Source of the DNA: Neobacillus novalis NBRC 102450
Lineage (GTDB): Bacteria; Bacillota; Bacilli; Bacillales; Cytobacillaceae
Assembly (NCBI RefSeq): GCF_001591805.1
Contig: NZ_BCVP01000012.1
Span: 1-64,000 of the forward strand
Length of the DNA: 64,000 nucleotides
Reading direction: 5' to 3'
Part shown: positions 61,882-64,000 of the stretch, piece by piece
Numbering within the stretch: position 1 is the first letter of the stretch
Layout: every line of letters begins with the position of its first letter
Translations under genes and position numbers: made by a program
Notes under the pieces: model-generated
Told to the model about the DNA's origin: nothing
Database searches by the model: none
The model's input: only the letters and a program-made list of their open reading frames with translations

Positions 61882-63237
61882 CTAATTGTCACCAGCCATT
61901 TTTAAGTTTATTTGGTTTGAAAAGGCTTCAAATGTTTCGGCTAATAATAATACAAGTTCTTCCATTTCCTTTATAGCGATTGTTAATGGCGGAGAAATAA
62001 TGATCGAGTCCCCATTCACACCGTCAATTCCGGCACCGGCAGGATAGACGATGAGGCCTTTTTCTTTTGCGAGCGCTACCATCCGTTGTGTGACCAAAGC
62101 TTTTCTTGGGAACGGTGTTTTCGTAAAACGGTCCTCGACGAATTCGATCCCGAGTAACAACCCTTTGCCGCGGACATCGCCAACAAATGGGTATCGGCCT
62201 TTTAACTTTTCAAGCTCGTTTCTTAAGTACACTCCCTTATTTTCTACTTCTTTCATAATCTCGTTTTTTTCTAAGTATTCAAGAACAGCTAACGACACTG
62301 CACATGATTGCGGGTTGGCACTTAATGTATGGCCGCTCATTACTGACTTTGACCCGGCCAAAATGGGCTCCATGATCTTTTCACTGGCGACAGCTGCCGC
62401 AATTGGTGCATAGCCGGCCCCCAGCCCTTTCCCTAAGGCAACAATATCAGGAATAATGTCCCAATGTTCACAAGCAAGCATCGTTCCCGTCCTGCCAGAG
62501 CCTGTCATCACTTCATCAGCAATAAACAGGATGTCATGAGCCTCGCAAATCTCTTTGATTGTTTTAAAATAATCCTTCGGTGGTGCAATGGCTCCGCCTG
62601 CTGCCCCAATAACCGGTTCAGCGATGAAGGCAGCGATTTTCTCCGCCCCAATTCGCTCAATCGCTTGATTCAACTCTCTGGCACATAAATAATTGCACGC
62701 AGGTACCGTCAGATTATAGGGGCAGCGGTAGCAATATGGCGGATTGATTACCGGAAAATCCTCCAACAGCGGAACAAACCGCGCCCTTCTGCCCGTATGT
62801 CCCGACATTGAGAGCGCTCCCAATGTAATCCCATGATAACTCACCCATCTTGATAACACCTTCGTTTTCGTATGAATCCCCTTTTCCTGCCAATATTGAA
62901 TCGCCATTTTCATCGCTGTCTCCGTTGCTTCCGATCCACTGTTCACAAAAAAACTCCAATTTAGCTCTCCCGGTAATAAGGCAGCGATTTTTTCGGCCAG
63001 CTTCTCAGCCGCTCCACTTGTAAATTGCGAACGATAGACAAACGAGACCTTTTTTGCCTGTTCCTGCATGGCTTCCATAATTTCGGCAACGCCATGACCA
63101 ATATTAGCGGTAACAGCACCTGAAGCAGCATCTAAATATTTCTTGCCTTCCATATCAAATAAATAGACCCCTTTACCGTAATCAATAACAGGGTAGTCTT
63201 CATCAAGCATTGGTTTTATTAAAAAGGACTTTTCCAC
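61882..63237 (-). CDS. yodT: Class III PLP aminotransferase (YodT)
   Basis: A 451-residue omega-type aminotransferase: FFVNSGSEATETAMKMA, FIADEVMTGSGRTG, and the PLP lysine in LGKGLGAGYAPI-x-A (K of ALGKGLG). A terminal amino group of beta-lysine or a derivative would be a fitting substrate. First gene of yodTSRQP. GTGGTG lies six bases ahead of the GTG at 63237 (MEKSFLIKP), which I prefer to the TTG at 63258. Confidence 0.92.
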   Translation of the reverse strand: MEKSFLIKPMLDEDYPVIDYGKGVYLFDMEGKKYLDAASGAVTANIGHGVAEIMEAMQEQAKKVSFVYRSQFTSGAAEKLAEKIAALLPGELNWSFFVNSGSEATETAMKMAIQYWQEKGIHTKTKVLSRWVSYHGITLGALSMSGHTGRRARFVPLLEDFPVINPPYCYRCPYNLTVPACNYLCARELNQAIERIGAEKIAAFIAEPVIGAAGGAIAPPKDYFKTIKEICEAHDILFIADEVMTGSGRTGTMLACEHWDIIPDIVALGKGLGAGYAPIAAAVASEKIMEPILAGSKSVMSGHTLSANPQSCAVSLAVLEYLEKNEIMKEVENKGVYLRNELEKLKGRYPFVGDVRGKGLLLGIEFVEDRFTKTPFPRKALVTQRMVALAKEKGLIVYPAGAGIDGVNGDSIIISPPLTIAIKEMEELVLLLAETFEAFSNQINLKMAGDN

Positions 63238-63421
63238 AAATGACACCACTTTTCTCAAGGTCTTATAGAAATTGTATGATTCATTTTTTTGTTTCTTTCA
63301 TCAAATTTATTGAGGTTATCTGTCATAATTAAGCAGGAAGAAGCATGGGGATTTAACCTTTCTTTTACTTTTTATGTTGGTTATTATAGAATACTGATAG
63401 ATTACTTAAGGAATGAAGCCT

Positions 63422-64000
63422 ATGAATCCAATAAAACAAATCCAAAAAAAGTCCAAAGAGATATCAACGATACAATTAATTGTTATCTTTTACCTATCTG
63501 CTTTAATAGTTTCTACACTATTATTAAAAATCCCTTTCGCTCTTCGGCCAAATGTCCATTTAAGTTTTATTGATGCGCTGTTTACAGCTGCCAGTGCTGT
63601 CAGCGTAACCGGCTTGAGTGTGGTATCGCTAAAAGATACATTTAACAACCTGGGAATTTTTCTTCTTTGCTTAATACTCCAATTAGGCGGATTAGGGGTT
63701 ATGTCTTTAAGTACTTTCCTATGGGTCATGTTAGGGAAAAAAGTAGGATTAAAAGAGCGGCAGCTGATCATGATTGACCAAAACCAATCGAACCTCTCCG
63801 GCTTGGTTCAGCTTGCTAAACGAATCTTCATTACGATTATTTCTTTTGAAATTATTGGCGGAATTATTTTAGGCATTCGATTTCTGTCGTATTACGACAG
63901 CCCGTTAACAGCTTTTAAACACGGATTTTTTGCCTCCATTAGTGCGATAACGAACGCAGGTTTTGATATTACCGGGGAGTCACTTATTCCGTTTAGCAGC
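63422..64000 (+). CDS. KtrB/KtrD-like potassium transporter, 3' end beyond window
   Basis: The first 193 residues of a Trk/Ktr-type K+ channel subunit: a cytosolic N-terminus (MNPIKQIQKKSKEIS), then the first membrane-pore-membrane repeat with AASAVSVTGLSVVSLKDTF, whose V-T-G-L-S is the first selectivity-filter loop, and the start of the second (SISAITNAGFDITG). The partner KtrA/KtrC (RCK) is not adjacent in the visible part. A TAAGGAATG site lies ahead of the ATG. The window ends inside the gene. No c-di-AMP (ydaO) riboswitch was seen upstream. Confidence 0.92.
   Translation, partial: MNPIKQIQKKSKEISTIQLIVIFYLSALIVSTLLLKIPFALRPNVHLSFIDALFTAASAVSVTGLSVVSLKDTFNNLGIFLLCLILQLGGLGVMSLSTFLWVMLGKKVGLKERQLIMIDQNQSNLSGLVQLAKRIFITIISFEIIGGIILGIRFLSYYDSPLTAFKHGFFASISAITNAGFDITGESLIPFSS

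Noticed and set aside
1-64000. CRISPR arrays, intact insertion sequences, prophage or toxin-antitoxin modules
   Set aside because: No regularly spaced repeats, transposase, integrase or phage structural genes were found on either strand.

Overview
The window comes from a low-GC, endospore-forming Firmicute close to Bacillus (Neobacillus- or Mesobacillus-like). The basis is strong AGGAGG ribosome sites with frequent TTG/GTG starts, many spore or sporulation-linked families (GerPC-like, YhcN/YlaJ, Hsp20-type coat-like proteins, Sda, YodL, YozD, Ku/LigD), T-box control of trp, and a block that follows the B. subtilis order yodL-yozD-yodN-yozE-yokU-kamA-yodPQRST. No prophage, CRISPR array or intact insertion sequence was seen.

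Layout. 0-6 kb: small spore-linked genes (YuzL-like, YkuS, GerPC-like, Hsp20, a GerPA/PF-like protein), a D,D-carboxypeptidase and mprF. 6-13 kb: a membrane cupredoxin, pflB-pflA for anaerobic pyruvate cleavage, a MifM-like arrest peptide followed by the second YidC insertase, two fluoride channels (crcB pair) and a spore lipoprotein. 13-21 kb: an acyl-CoA synthetase, an Sda-like checkpoint peptide, odhAB (2-oxoglutarate dehydrogenase) and mnmH. 21-27.7 kb: a complete trpEGDCFBA operon on the minus strand with its sigma-A promoter and a tryptophan T-box leader. 27.8-34 kb: an MFS exporter, tRNA-Gly(CCC) and tRNA-Ser(CGA), and a molybdopterin oxidoreductase operon (TorD-like chaperone, DmsA-like, DmsB-like, polyferredoxin) with two FNR-type boxes. 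34-39 kb: small proteins, divergent ku and ligD, and dapF. 39-49 kb: a YxlEFG-type ABC transporter, a GC-rich dispersed-type repeat, an amidohydrolase, a GNAT acetyltransferase behind a long structured leader, an unusual short-chain dehydrogenase, two more Hsp20 proteins, a YtkA-like lipoprotein and a secreted protein of unknown function. 49-53 kb: a CobW GTPase, CtpB protease and deoD. 53-63 kb: the yodL-to-yodT block, in which lysine 2,3-aminomutase (kamA) carries a canonical sigma-54 promoter and sits just downstream of its probable enhancer-binding regulator. The window ends inside a ktrB/ktrD-like potassium transporter gene.

How the parts work together. The fermentative enzymes (pfl), the FNR-boxed molybdoenzyme operon and aerobic odhAB indicate a facultative anaerobe. 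The kamA block suggests beta-lysine formation, then acetylation, deacetylation, transamination and CoA transfer. Several genes appear to be controlled at the RNA or nascent-chain level: the trp T-box, the MifM-like peptide with an anti-Shine-Dalgarno hairpin over yidC2, a hairpin that can mask the pflA ribosome site, and an unassigned leader upstream of the GNAT gene in which a tRNA T-arm-like hairpin and a long 17-bp stem exclude each other. That last element is the best candidate here for something undescribed.
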